Assembly: GCA_017630115.1 (NCBI GenBank) | Contig: JAGBVY010000145.1 | Location: 1 to 28,029 of the forward strand | Length of the DNA stretch: 28,029 nucleotides | From: Tidjanibacter sp. | Lineage (GTDB): Bacteria; Bacteroidota; Bacteroidia; Bacteroidales; Rikenellaceae | Direction of reading: 5' to 3' | Part shown: piece by piece, positions 9,101 through 15,061 of the stretch | Layout: every line of letters starts with the position of its first letter | Position numbering within the stretch: the first letter of the stretch is position 1 | Program-made: the position numbers and the translations under genes | Notes under the pieces: model-generated | Told to the model about the DNA's origin: nothing | What the model saw: the letters and a program-made list of their open reading frames with translations, nothing else | Database searches by the model: none

Positions 9101-9374
9101 TGTCGTTGTACTGTTTGGTGCTCATACCAATGTACGAAATATCAACGGTGTAAGGACCGCCAATACGCATACCATTGATATTGAAACGACCACTGGTATT
9201 GGTAGCAACAGCATACTCAGTACCAGAAGGGGTGTGGACTGCAACAACGGTAGCACCGATAACGGGCTCACCTTTCTCGTCAGTCACCAAACCGTTCATA
9301 CTCGAAGTCGTAACCTGAGCCATTGCGCTCAATGCTACAAACAACGAAACAACCAATGTGTAGAATTTCTTCAT
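6153..9374 (-). CDS. TonB-dependent receptor, Oar-like
   Basis: A 1073-residue outer-membrane transporter using TonB energy. Signal peptide 1-19 (cut after SAMA). Residues about 24-110 form a carboxypeptidase-regulatory-like fold (GLVTDEKGEPVIGATV). The plug domain spans about 120-235 and includes DNFSLEKVEAMPTINRS, SFQIDGAVANDTFG and VVAPFDVRQSGFTGGAIN; the rest is beta-barrel ending in the aromatic terminal strand CQLGLRVTF. The plug wording FDVRQSGFTGGAINAITKSG is characteristic of Oar-like receptors rather than of SusC. There is no SusD gene beside it; the partner is the OB-repeat lipoprotein. Substrate unknown. The promoter at 9631-9662 would give a 5' leader of about 250 nt containing an attenuator-like hairpin, which suggests regulation after initiation. 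Confidence 0.92.
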   Translation of the reverse strand: MKKFYTLVVSLFVALSAMAQVTTSSMNGLVTDEKGEPVIGATVVAVHTPSGTEYAVATNTSGRFNINGMRIGGPYTVDISYIGMSTKQYNDIYLKLGEPGEVNATLAEGTEIEEISIVGQNTFVASKTGAADNFSLEKVEAMPTINRSVYDIVKLTPQASVSKNGGMSFAGSNNRYNSFQIDGAVANDTFGLSADGTNGAQAGGNPVSLDAIEEIQVVVAPFDVRQSGFTGGAINAITKSGTNKIKGTFSTYYNNQELIGRSNTTYLEKTGKTERLKYDKQYQETYSFTVGGPIIKNKLFLFVSGEYFGKSYPNVYSPDNDSYMNADQKLNKPVTIGDKTYEYLTPELAAEMIKHYEATYGANIDGFSESFDPHQVNSRSLNALARLDWNINNNNKLMFRYQFADSFSDKYSSGYGTYYFNNSGYKMKNRTNTLVLELNSRISENVSNEFRATSVFVRDKRDIAYKGANMYIQDKITVNLGTEYSSGANGMNSDNYTISDNLSIYLGDHNITIGTHNEIFKFSNIFLQYAYGGYTYKSVADFFASNPSQFNYKYADPELTGGESVWAATTWAAQFGLYAQDEWKPNRDFTLTYGIRADMPMLLNNPTENPTFNESKYATENGEFVGTTPKAQILWSPRVGFRYWLDDEHTFLLRGGAGLFTGRVPFVWISNAYNNTGMESKSITINNPVTGVGEGFQFTSNPYDMVANGTIKAGESGATINTLNENFKYPQVFRVNLGLDKEFEGGWKLTLDALFSKTMNNVFFKNLAITSNNVVYAVNKDVEATAPYYTIDSGAYYAIVALDNTNKGYTYSISGKVEKSFDFGLDLMAAYTYGHSYSLNDGTSSVAYSNWKYNYSLDTNSPDELSYSLFDRPHKFNFMANYSTPYYAGGRMKTSFALTYEIQSGQRYCYTMKEDADFNGDGQKGNSLMYIPTQEEIGMMNWADVDSAIAFEKYIRGDKYLSSHRGEWSTRYAGIQPFDHQVDLHVAQDFIYDKKEGRKVQVTFDVLNFANLLNPAWGAYYSGTYNLSVLAVTQMSSDAEGNRTPTYKWNDPKFTPSDFSSRWRCQLGLRVTF

Positions 9375-9626
9375 ACTTTTTGTTTTTAGTTTGTGAAAAA
9401 TGTTAATTGTTTATAAAAAATTGTTTTGGTTAAAAAATCCTCATTCAGCGGGTCATATAAAACAAAAAAGGAGGGTATTCAAAAAAAAAAGAATACTCCT
9501 CACCTATTATCGGGAAAAACGCCTGATTCAAATGTCAGACGACACAGAATCATAGCGCCAAGTTGCTCTTTTACAACACTTTGCCCTTTTATAAAAATTT
9601 GTCTCATAAGAATCACCTTTATCGGC
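9375..9626 (-). other. Long 5' leader of the receptor operon
   Basis: The only good TAnnTTTG box upstream of the receptor lies at 9631-9638, so about 250 nt would be transcribed untranslated. The leader is AT-rich and holds a hairpin with a U-run at 9464-9500. A plus-strand reading frame of 106 codons (9426-9746) crosses it but looks non-coding. No tRNA or known riboswitch was recognised. Confidence 0.45.
9464..9500 (-). terminator. Attenuator-like hairpin in the receptor leader
   Basis: Minus strand: arms aggagtattc and gaatac-cc-tcct (10 pairs, 2-nt bulge) around a T10 loop, followed by TTTTT. It lies about 95-125 nt upstream of the start codon and downstream of the predicted promoter, so termination here would reduce receptor expression. 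The all-T loop is unusual and could instead be a slippage-prone tract. Confidence 0.4.
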
Positions 9627-9630
9627 ACCG

Positions 9631-9662
9631 CAAATATATGTATTTCTTGGATTCTTACGAAA
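9631..9662 (-). promoter_or_regulatory. Promoter of the TonB-dependent receptor operon
   Basis: Minus-strand -7 box TATATTTG (9638-9631) with a near-consensus -33 box TTTC 20 bp upstream (9662-9659). No other CAAAnnTA (complement of the -7 box) was found between here and the start codon. Confidence 0.6.
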
Positions 9663-9700
9663 CATTTTTACCAACAAATTTTCAACATTCACTCTCTACT

Positions 9701-9717
9701 CCATAACTACGTTATGG
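9701..9717. promoter_or_regulatory. Perfect short palindrome between radA and the receptor promoter
   Basis: ccataactacgttatgg has 7-bp arms and a 3-bp spacer. It lies about 26 bp past the radA stop and about 40 bp upstream of the receptor -33 box. It could be an operator for the receptor operon or part of the radA 3' end; the sequence does not decide. Between it and the radA stop, 9712-9742 can pair imperfectly (atgggtggggc / gccgcgcccat) around a T7 loop. Confidence 0.3.
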
Positions 9718-9742
9718 GCGCGGCCAAAAAAAGCCCCACCCA

Positions 9743-11095
9743 TTAGAACATAGCTTTGGGCAATTCGGAGACTGTATTGATATAGACCACCTCTATACCC
9801 TCGGGCACTCTGAGTCCTCGGCCCGCAAGGTAGCCACTCACAATAATGCGACCAAATCCGTGGCGTGCAGCCTCGGCAATACGTTGCTCTGTGCGAGGTG
9901 CGGGGCGCACCCCTCCCGAAAGGCCAATCTCGCCAGCCATACATACTCCCTCTCCAATGGCCCTATCGAAGTAGGAGGAGATAACCGAGCCGACAATAGC
10001 CAAATCCAATCCTGTATCCTGCACCTTGAAACCACCTGCAAAATTCAAGAAGACATCCTTCTGAAACATCTTCATCCCCACTCTCTTCTCCAACACAGCA
10101 AGCAGCATATTCAATCGGCGGTAGTCATAGCCCGTAGCCGAGCGTTGGGGAGTTCCATAGGCGGCGTTACTAACCAGAGCCTGCACCTCGATAAGATAGG
10201 GACGGATGCCATCAACAGCAGCACCCACACCCACACCACTGAGTTGTTCTTCGGGATGGCTGAGGAGTATCTCCGAGGGGTTGGCAACCTCCACCAAACC
10301 CTCCTCACGCATCTCGAAGATACCAATCTCAAAGGTTGCGCCGAATCGGTTTTTTATGCCACGCAACAGCCTGTAAACATTGTTATTATCGCCCTCAAAC
10401 GAGATTACCACATCGACAATATGTTCCAAAATCTTGGGGCCTGCAATAGCGCCATCCTTGGTTATGTGGCCAATAATGATAACCGACGTGCCACTCTCCT
10501 TGGCCATCTTCAAGAGCCTTGCAGCGCACTCGCGTATCTGCGACACACTGCCGGCCGACGACTCAATGGCCTCGGTATAGATTGTCTGTATGGAGTCTAT
10601 AACCACCAAGTCGGGTTTCATCTCCTCCGTATAGCTCAGAATATTCTCCAAGAGGGTTTCGGGGTAGATATAGCAGTCGTCGCTCACATTGCCCAGACGC
10701 GAGGCTCTCATCTTTATCTGCGAGGCCGACTCCTCTCCACTGACATAGAGCGTCTTAATCCCCTCGGTGGCCAAAGCGACTTGAAGACTCAGGGTGGACT
10801 TACCAATACCCGGTTCGCCACCAAGCAACACCATAGAGCCCCTGACCAAACCTCCGCCAAGCACCCTATTGACCTCCGAGCTTGAAAGTTGAATCCTACG
10901 ATGGTCGGCCTCAGCAATATCGGCCACCTTCTGCGGACGGCTCTCGCTGCTACGTCGAACATTGCCCTCGCTCACACGAGCCACAACCTCCTCCGAGCAA
11001 CTACCCCAGACTCCACACGCAGGACACTGACCAAACCATTTGGGCGATTCGTTGCCACACTCTTTGCAGTAGTATGCTTTCTTAACTTTTGCCAT
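9743..11095 (-). CDS. radA: DNA repair ATPase RadA (Sms)
   Basis: A 450-residue homologue of RadA, which processes branched recombination intermediates. The N-terminal C4 zinc finger has Cys10, Cys13, Cys24 and Cys27. A RecA-like ATPase follows with Walker A GGEPGIGKS at 92-100, Walker B around VVIDSIQTIY (164-173) and the RadA-specific KNRFG motif at 248-252. The last about 150 residues are the Lon-protease-like domain (VFLNFAGGFKV, GEIGLSGGVRP). Length and domain order are complete. It starts 27 bp after the stop of the Stealth-type gene and has no visible promoter of its own, so it is probably second in that operon. Confidence 0.97.
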   Translation of the reverse strand: MAKVKKAYYCKECGNESPKWFGQCPACGVWGSCSEEVVARVSEGNVRRSSESRPQKVADIAEADHRRIQLSSSEVNRVLGGGLVRGSMVLLGGEPGIGKSTLSLQVALATEGIKTLYVSGEESASQIKMRASRLGNVSDDCYIYPETLLENILSYTEEMKPDLVVIDSIQTIYTEAIESSAGSVSQIRECAARLLKMAKESGTSVIIIGHITKDGAIAGPKILEHIVDVVISFEGDNNNVYRLLRGIKNRFGATFEIGIFEMREEGLVEVANPSEILLSHPEEQLSGVGVGAAVDGIRPYLIEVQALVSNAAYGTPQRSATGYDYRRLNMLLAVLEKRVGMKMFQKDVFLNFAGGFKVQDTGLDLAIVGSVISSYFDRAIGEGVCMAGEIGLSGGVRPAPRTEQRIAEAARHGFGRIIVSGYLAGRGLRVPEGIEVVYINTVSELPKAMF

Positions 11096-11122
11096 AACTA
11101 TCTCTATTTTCGATTATTAACT

Positions 11123-12085
11123 CTATTTTTCAAAGCTACTCTTGGAGCCATACAACTTTTCGAGTAGTTCAACCATTTCGCCCCTCTGAGCGTCGGTTGT
11201 GCGCTCCGTATCGTTCAGGCAGAAAAGGGCAGGATTGTAACGCCATAGGCGACGTGCAAGTCCCGAACGATGGAGTCCAAACTCGCGCGACTCACAGCAG
11301 TAGCGTCCCCTAAGCCAACAGCCCAACTTCTCCACAAATGATGCAGCTGCGCCATAATGGCTCACAATGCGTCTTTCAGCCCTACCTTGTGATAGAGCGT
11401 AGTAGAGCCACGCACTACGATGAAACTCGCCCTCGGCCCTAAAACGGTGGCTGCGAGTAGCCTCAGCCTCCTCCGCAAAGGCCTCCAAACAAGCCTCAAC
11501 ATCGCTCCTAAGGTAGGCATCCATATTGTGGTGGGGAGGATTGGGGCACGCATAGCCAAACTTCTCTTCCACAAGCGATTGCGCCCTACGAACCTTACCC
11601 ATATAGAGCGATTGTTTTTTGGGTATGTGTCGCGAAAGACGAGCAATAGGTAGTCCCTCGGAATTGTAGAAAAAATCGGGGGTCAAACAACGGGCCACAA
11701 AGAAGTCGTCGTTAGCCAAAATAAACCTCTCGCCAAGCCCTTCGATTTGGCAAATCGACATCTCAATAGCGCTCGAATTGAAGGTGGGCAGCAGGGAGGC
11801 ATCCATAATCTCCGAGTGGGATATGAGCCTGATTTTGGGGTGGTCGGTATTGAGCCAAGAGGGTGTTTGATTGGCAGTTACGATGAAGATGTGCCCCACC
11901 CAAGGCATATACTTCTCCACTGAGCGCAACGAGTAGCGAAGTTCGTCGTTGTTGGCAAAACGCCCCTTGGCGGTGGCCTGCCGGTCGGGCACACGGCCAC
12001 ACTCCACTAAGGCTCGTTCCTTAGAGAGTTGCCACTCGTGGTCGTTGCCATCGACCCACAAATAGACCAAATCAATCTGCTCCAT
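11123..12085 (-). CDS. Stealth-family hexose-1-phosphate transferase
   Basis: 320 residues. Stealth proteins transfer sugar-1-phosphate units to make phosphodiester-linked capsule or cell-wall glycans. Conserved region 1 is at residues 4-15 (IDLVYLWVDGND). Region 2 spans about 44-140 (NNDELRYSLRSVEKYMPWV; GERFILANDDFFV with the Asp pair). Region 3 is around NPPHHNMDAYLRSDVE. Region 4 is the short C-terminal FCLNDTE. All four regions are present, so it looks intact. It stands alone among housekeeping genes about 6 kb from the capsule operon and on the other strand, so it may decorate a different glycan. The start codon is only 4 bp from a -7 box, suggesting a leaderless mRNA; radA follows by 27 bp. 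Confidence 0.85.
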   Translation of the reverse strand: MEQIDLVYLWVDGNDHEWQLSKERALVECGRVPDRQATAKGRFANNDELRYSLRSVEKYMPWVGHIFIVTANQTPSWLNTDHPKIRLISHSEIMDASLLPTFNSSAIEMSICQIEGLGERFILANDDFFVARCLTPDFFYNSEGLPIARLSRHIPKKQSLYMGKVRRAQSLVEEKFGYACPNPPHHNMDAYLRSDVEACLEAFAEEAEATRSHRFRAEGEFHRSAWLYYALSQGRAERRIVSHYGAAASFVEKLGCWLRGRYCCESREFGLHRSGLARRLWRYNPALFCLNDTERTTDAQRGEMVELLEKLYGSKSSFEK

Positions 12086-12089
12086 ACTA

Positions 12090-12097
12090 CAAAAGTA
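12090..12097 (-). promoter_or_regulatory. -7 box for a probably leaderless Stealth/radA transcript
   Basis: Minus-strand TACTTTTG fits TAnnTTTG and ends 4 bp before the ATG, which places the start of transcription at or next to the A of the start codon. A -33 match (TTTC, 19 bp upstream) comes from the aattgaaa repeat. No downstream Met would preserve Stealth region 1. Confidence 0.55.
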
Positions 12098-12102
12098 GGG
12101 AA

Positions 12103-12331
12103 AAGAATTGAGAATTGAAAAATGAAAATTGAAAATTGAGAGTTGAGAGTTAAAAGGAAACTTAGGAGATAGGGGCTATATGCCCTATATGTCCTTAAAG
12201 CCCTTAATGCCCCTAAGGCCCTTAAAGCCTTTAAGGACTTTGGTCTTTTGACGGTAGGCGGTAGGCGGTCGTCATCTTTTGCCTTAGGTCGTTAGACGTT
12301 TGACGTTAGACGTTTGACGTTAGACGTTAGA
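12103..12331. repeat. Composite low-complexity repeat, long copy
   Basis: Expanded version of the array at 3360-3463, with the same block order. An aattgaaa-type array covers 12103-12150, partly degenerate. Several variants of cccttaaag / ccctaaggc cover about 12180-12240. A purine-poor stretch with gacggtaggcggtaggcgg follows. Alternating gacgttagac and gtttgacgtt units fill 12289-12331. No gene is seen in this stretch. Such tandem units can change in number by slippage. Confidence 0.7.
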
Positions 12332-12336
12332 CTAAA

Positions 12337-12456
12337 AAACGCATATAACGAGATGAATGCAAGGCATACAAGAAAGCGGACTCCGCAGTTTACTAATCGT
12401 AAATGAGGAGTCCGCTTATCGATGTATAACGCAGCAGTCGCTCGTTATATGCGTTT
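12337..12456. repeat. Nested-hairpin repeat element, copy 1
   Basis: A perfect 16-bp outer stem (12337-12352 with 12441-12456, containing cgcatataacgag) encloses a perfect 11-bp inner stem (12374-12384 with 12407-12417, aagcggactcc / ggagtccgctt). The tip is gcag-tttac-taatc-gtaaa-tga. The core tccgcag..ttac..cgtaa..tgagga is shared with the copies at 12490-12578 and 1-67. A T-rich run follows on the plus strand and an A-rich run precedes it, so it could also terminate transcription. Confidence 0.65.
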
Positions 12457-12489
12457 CTTTTTGAAGGAAAAGCACCAGTATTGCTGTGG

Positions 12490-12578
12490 AAATTTTTTGC
12501 CAAATAAGAAGGTGGTTCCGCAGCTTACTTGGACGTAAGTGAGGAAGCCACCTTTGAAATTTGGTGAAAAATTCACCA
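12490..12578. repeat. Nested-hairpin repeat element, copy 2
   Basis: Same architecture as copy 1. The outer stem pairs about 12492-12504 with 12559-12573, with mismatches. The inner stem pairs 12509-12519 with 12543-12554 (aaggtggttcc / ggaagccacctt, one bulge). The tip is gcag-cttac-ttggac-gtaag-tga. A local hairpin ggtgaa-AAA-ttcacc (12563-12577) competes with the outer stem and has a counterpart in the copy at the window start. It lies 27 bp past the prs stop codon, so it belongs to the prs 3' region. Confidence 0.65.
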
Positions 12579-12604
12579 GCAAGACGAGCTTTTACTCGAA
12601 AAGA

Positions 12605-13555
12605 TTATTTCTTGCCAAAAATAAACTGCGACGAAATCTCACGATAATTGTGAACACGCTCAATCACGTCGGCCAACATATCGGCAACACTCAAAACAGT
12701 GAACTTCGAGGTATCCTTGTCGGCACGCAAAGGCAGTGTGTCGGTAACGATAACCTCAGTCAGCTGGCTCTCGGCGATGCGCTCATAGGCAGGACCACTA
12801 AGCACAGGGTGAGTAATGACGGCACGCACACTTGCTGCGCCCATATCCATAAACATACCTGCTGCCTTGGTCAAAGTACCAGCCGTATCAACCATATCGT
12901 CGAAGATGATGATGTCGCGACCCTTAACCTCGCCAATAGCGGTCATAGTGCCCACAACATTGGGCCTCTCGCGGTGTTTGTGGCAAATCACCAGAGGAGC
13001 GTCGAGGTAGGAAGCGTAGGTGTTGGCACGTTTGGCACCGCCAATATCGGGGGTAGCCACCGAGAGGTTTTCGAGTTTCATATTCTTGATGTAGGGCACA
13101 AATACCTTCGAAGCATAGACGTGGTCAACGGGAATATCGAAGAAGCCCTGAATCTGGTCGGCGTGGAGGTCGATGGTGATGACCCTATCGCAACCAGCCG
13201 AAGTAAGCAGGTTGGCAACAAGTTTTGCACCAATGGGTACACGAGGACGGTCTTTGCGATCCTGACGAGCCCAGCCAAAATAGGGAATAACAGCAACAAC
13301 CATATGTGCCGAAGCCCTACGAGCAGCATCGATAGTCAGAAGCAACTCCATCAAATTCTCTGCTGGTGGAGGAGTCGATTGAACGATAAAAACGGTGCAA
13401 CCGCGAATACTCTCATTAAAGGCGGGTTGAAACTCGCCATCGCTAAACTGACTTACAGTCAGGTCGCCAAGCTCCACTCCGTAGCTCTTGGCAATCCTTG
13501 CAGCCACAGCCTCCGAGCCACGGCAAGCAAAGATTTTTAGTTTGTGAATTGCCAT
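12605..13555 (-). CDS. prs: Ribose-phosphate pyrophosphokinase
   Basis: Makes PRPP from ribose 5-phosphate and ATP for nucleotide, His and Trp synthesis in the cytoplasm. The 316-residue length is standard. Visible motifs are FSDGEFQ at 37-43, the flexible-loop region PYFGWARQDRKDRPR at 91-105, the divalent-cation/ribose-phosphate part TIDLHADQIQGFFD at 127-140, and the PRPP-binding loop DDMVDTAGT at 219-227. It has its own -7 box 32 bp upstream. Its 3' side carries the nested-hairpin repeat. Intact, with no unusual features in the protein. Confidence 0.98.
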   Translation of the reverse strand: MAIHKLKIFACRGSEAVAARIAKSYGVELGDLTVSQFSDGEFQPAFNESIRGCTVFIVQSTPPPAENLMELLLTIDAARRASAHMVVAVIPYFGWARQDRKDRPRVPIGAKLVANLLTSAGCDRVITIDLHADQIQGFFDIPVDHVYASKVFVPYIKNMKLENLSVATPDIGGAKRANTYASYLDAPLVICHKHRERPNVVGTMTAIGEVKGRDIIIFDDMVDTAGTLTKAAGMFMDMGAASVRAVITHPVLSGPAYERIAESQLTEVIVTDTLPLRADKDTSKFTVLSVADMLADVIERVHNYREISSQFIFGKK

Positions 13556-13586
13556 TATGTGTTAGAATTTGGGTTTATCGTGACTG

Positions 13587-13594
13587 CAAAGATA
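13587..13594 (-). promoter_or_regulatory. -7 box of the prs promoter
   Basis: Minus-strand TATCTTTG (TAnnTTTG) gives a leader of roughly 27 nt. The -33 position holds only ATTG (20 bp away), a weak match. Confidence 0.55.
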
Positions 13595-13693
13595 GCGCCC
13601 AAAAGCGGAATTAGCAATTTTTCCGACGCTATTTATCAACATTTACCAAACAATTTACCACTCATCGGCAGAACAAGCCGCCTCCTAAGCCCT

Positions 13694-14287
13694 CTATTTT
13701 GCCTCAGCCGAGGCCAAACATTGCTCCACAAAACCGACTATTTCCTCCCTGCCGAGGCGTTTCTCGGAGGAGGTCATAAACATTGGAGGCAACTCCTCCC
13801 ACCATTGTGAAAGAGTCTGGCGATAGAGTTCGACATTGCGGTTGGTCTGGCGCTGGCTCTGCTTGTCCAACTTGGTGAAAACCACACCAAAAGGCACACC
13901 CTCGCGGCCCAAAAGTTGCATAAAATCGAGGTCGATTTTCATGGGCTCGTGGCGACTATCTACGAGCACAAAGAGGAAGTAGAGCCCCTTCGATTTGGTA
14001 ACATAGTCGGTGATGAGCGATGAGAACTCGCGACGCACACTCTGTGAGGTGCGGGCATAGCCATAGCCGGGCAAATCGACCAACCACCATCTATCATCGA
14101 CCAAGAAGTGGTTGATGAGTTTAGTCTTGCCCGGAGTGGCCGACACCTTGGCTAATTTGGTCTCAGAGAGCATATTTATCAGCGACGATTTGCCCACATT
14201 ACTACGACCAATAAAGGCAAACTCGGGTTTGCCGTGGTCGGGGATTTGCGACAACTTGGAGCTACTAAATTTGAAAACCGTCTTCAT
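13694..14287 (-). CDS. engB: Ribosome-biogenesis GTPase EngB (YsxC/YihA)
   Basis: A 197-residue TRAFAC GTPase needed for assembly of the large ribosomal subunit. The G motifs are in order: G1 GRSNVGKSS at 27-35, G2 around SATPGKTK, G3 DLPGYGYA, G4 TKLD, and G5 near MTSSEKRLG. The DLPGYGYA wording is diagnostic for EngB. It lies 138 bp upstream of prs on the same strand but prs has its own promoter box. Its own -7 box is at 14330-14337. The gene is divergent from the DUF4251-like gene. Confidence 0.97.
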   Translation of the reverse strand: MKTVFKFSSSKLSQIPDHGKPEFAFIGRSNVGKSSLINMLSETKLAKVSATPGKTKLINHFLVDDRWWLVDLPGYGYARTSQSVRREFSSLITDYVTKSKGLYFLFVLVDSRHEPMKIDLDFMQLLGREGVPFGVVFTKLDKQSQRQTNRNVELYRQTLSQWWEELPPMFMTSSEKRLGREEIVGFVEQCLASAEAK

Positions 14288-14329
14288 CGTTGCTTCTATA
14301 TCTTATATAAAATGGTGTGTTTCGAGCCA

Positions 14330-14337
14330 CAAAGGTA
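14330..14337 (-). promoter_or_regulatory. -7 box of the engB promoter
   Basis: Minus-strand TACCTTTG, 43 bp from the start codon. No convincing -33 box is visible upstream. Confidence 0.5.
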
Positions 14338-14432
14338 ACTTTTTTTTCGGCATTTGTCACCTTAGGCAAGAAATTTGCTCCCCTCCGACCAGACAACACT
14401 CAAATACTTAACAATCAAACCGACTCTCGAAG

Positions 14433-15020
14433 ATGAAAAAATTTCTACTCCTTTTTGCTATCGTTGCAACACTTGCCGCACTGGTAGTACCCATTGTCGT
14501 CACAAGCAACATACCAACCGAAAACTCGGCCCTGATGGACCCGACACACAAGCGCGAAAAGCAACTCAGCGCCAACCACTTGGAGCGCATCGAAAAACGC
14601 AAAGCACGTCAGGCAGCCTACGAACACTTCATCGACTCAACAGTGCTTTCGCACCACTACCGCTTTGTCCCCACAATGTTTAATGTGGAGCCGGCAGGCA
14701 GTTCGCAACTCATCAGCAACCCCTCCATTGAGCTTGCAATCTATGGCGACTGGGCCGACATCCACCTACCTATCTATCAGGGCTTTACTCCACCATACCG
14801 ACTGCAAATTTTCAACACCGCCATAACCAACTTAGCCAACTTCACAACCATTGAGACCGACAACGGGTGGACCATATCGTTTGAGTCGTGGCTCTTCTCG
14901 TCGAACGACTACACCTTCACGCTGGAAGTCTATTCAAAGACGGGCGGAGCCAACCTCTCCATCTCCTCGTCGTTCTACCCGACAACCACATTCTGGGGCT
15001 CTCTCTACCCCGTATATTAA
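14433..15020 (+). CDS. Signal-anchored envelope protein, DUF4251-like
   Basis: 195 residues beginning with a hydrophobic segment at about 4-24 (a signal peptide or anchor with no lipobox Cys), then a basic, probably helical stretch at 40-62 (HKREKQLSANHLERIEKRKA). The remaining about 130 residues are beta-rich. The layout, with a Tyr/Phe-rich strand near YRFVPTMFNVEP, a middle IHLPIYQGF, and an end of Ser-rich strand plus FWGSLYPVY, resembles the Bacteroidales DUF4251 family of unknown function. This assignment is by pattern only. It is a monocistronic plus-strand gene between two minus-strand ones and ends at a shared bidirectional terminator. No promoter box was recognised in the 145-bp gap upstream. 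Confidence 0.7.
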   Translation: MKKFLLLFAIVATLAALVVPIVVTSNIPTENSALMDPTHKREKQLSANHLERIEKRKARQAAYEHFIDSTVLSHHYRFVPTMFNVEPAGSSQLISNPSIELAIYGDWADIHLPIYQGFTPPYRLQIFNTAITNLANFTTIETDNGWTISFESWLFSSNDYTFTLEVYSKTGGANLSISSSFYPTTTFWGSLYPVY

Positions 15021-15022
15021 AC

Positions 15023-15052
15023 AAAAAATAGGGCCTCGTGCGGCCCTATTTT
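15023..15052. terminator. Bidirectional terminator between the DUF4251-like gene and aroB
   Basis: Perfect stem aaaatagggcc / ggccctatttt with loop tcgtgc, T-rich on both strands. It sits between two convergent genes and begins 2 bp after the plus-strand stop codon. Confidence 0.88.
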
Positions 15053-15061
15053 ACAATCGGT

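Noticed and set aside
6420..9389. A 989-codon open frame antisense to the TonB-dependent receptor
   Set aside because: It mirrors the receptor gene, has an improbable Val/Leu-rich composition and no recognisable domain; long antisense frames arise from the codon bias of the true gene.
9426..9746. A 106-codon plus-strand frame in the receptor leader
   Set aside because: Lys-rich start from poly-A runs, no domain, overlaps the radA end and the receptor promoter; composition looks like non-coding AT-rich DNA.
12289..12331. CRISPR-like array (alternating gacgttagac and gtttgacgtt units)
   Set aside because: Units are about 7-14 bp with no unique spacers and no cas genes nearby; it is a simple tandem repeat.
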